NCBI GenBank assembly: GCA_022708385.1
Contig: JAKIYU010000146.1
Location: forward strand, 1 to 6,659
Length of the DNA: 6,659 nt
DNA from: Bacteroidota bacterium
Lineage (GTDB): Bacteria; Bacteroidota; Bacteroidia; Bacteroidales; PXBB01
Reading direction: 5' to 3'
Shown here piece by piece: positions 6,645-6,659 of this stretch. Positions within the stretch are counted from its first letter, which is position 1, and the number at the start of each line of letters is the position of its first letter. Under the pieces are notes generated by a model, which was not told the origin of the DNA, made no database searches, and worked only from the letters and a program-made list of their open reading frames with translations. A program made the translations under genes and the position numbers.

Positions 6645-6659
6645 ATGAGCAAAATAATC
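6645..6659 (+). CDS. Start of a further gene (partial, first 5 codons)
   Basis: An ATG 3 bases after the preceding stop opens M-S-K-I-I and runs off the window. The tight spacing matches that between the two upstream genes and suggests the operon continues. The product cannot be identified from five residues. Confidence 0.5.

Overview
The window comes from a member of the Bacteroidota. The evidence is three consecutive secreted proteins with C-terminal type IX secretion system (T9SS) sorting domains, SprB-type and SBBP repeats, Bacteroidota-style -7 promoter motifs (TAnnTTTG), and little Shine-Dalgarno signal. Genus and species cannot be told from this sequence. No RNA genes, CRISPR arrays, insertion sequences or phage genes were seen.

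Left part (1-1242): two housekeeping genes diverge from a 144-base AT-rich spacer. On the minus strand is the N-terminal 258 codons of ispG, a [4Fe-4S] enzyme of the MEP isoprenoid pathway, cut by the window edge. On the plus strand is a complete sufT-like (MIP18/DUF59) gene for iron-sulfur cluster maturation.

Middle and right part (1275-6659): a run of surface or secreted protein genes on the plus strand. The first (1275-4280) encodes a 1001-residue modular protein: signal peptide, one seven-unit SBBP beta-propeller, two SprB repeats, about four Ig/PKD-like modules and a T9SS domain. The second (4355-5743) encodes a 462-residue Asp-box (BNR/sialidase-like) propeller with a T9SS domain. The third (5746-6641) is a T9SS cargo protein whose signal peptide lies in a different frame from its body. 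A fourth gene starts at 6645 and runs off the window. The last three are 2-3 bases apart and probably form one operon, with a promoter motif just upstream of 4355.

The most notable observations are two small lesions in cargo genes. A perfect 11-base tandem duplication at the 3' end of the 1001-residue gene shifts the frame and replaces a canonical T9SS C-terminus (ILSK) with ILFLY. A one-base deficit in a T run at 5789-5793 separates the signal peptide of the third cargo gene from its mature domain. Both could be real mutations, slippage-based switching, or assembly errors. I do not see an undescribed enzymatic or defence system here.
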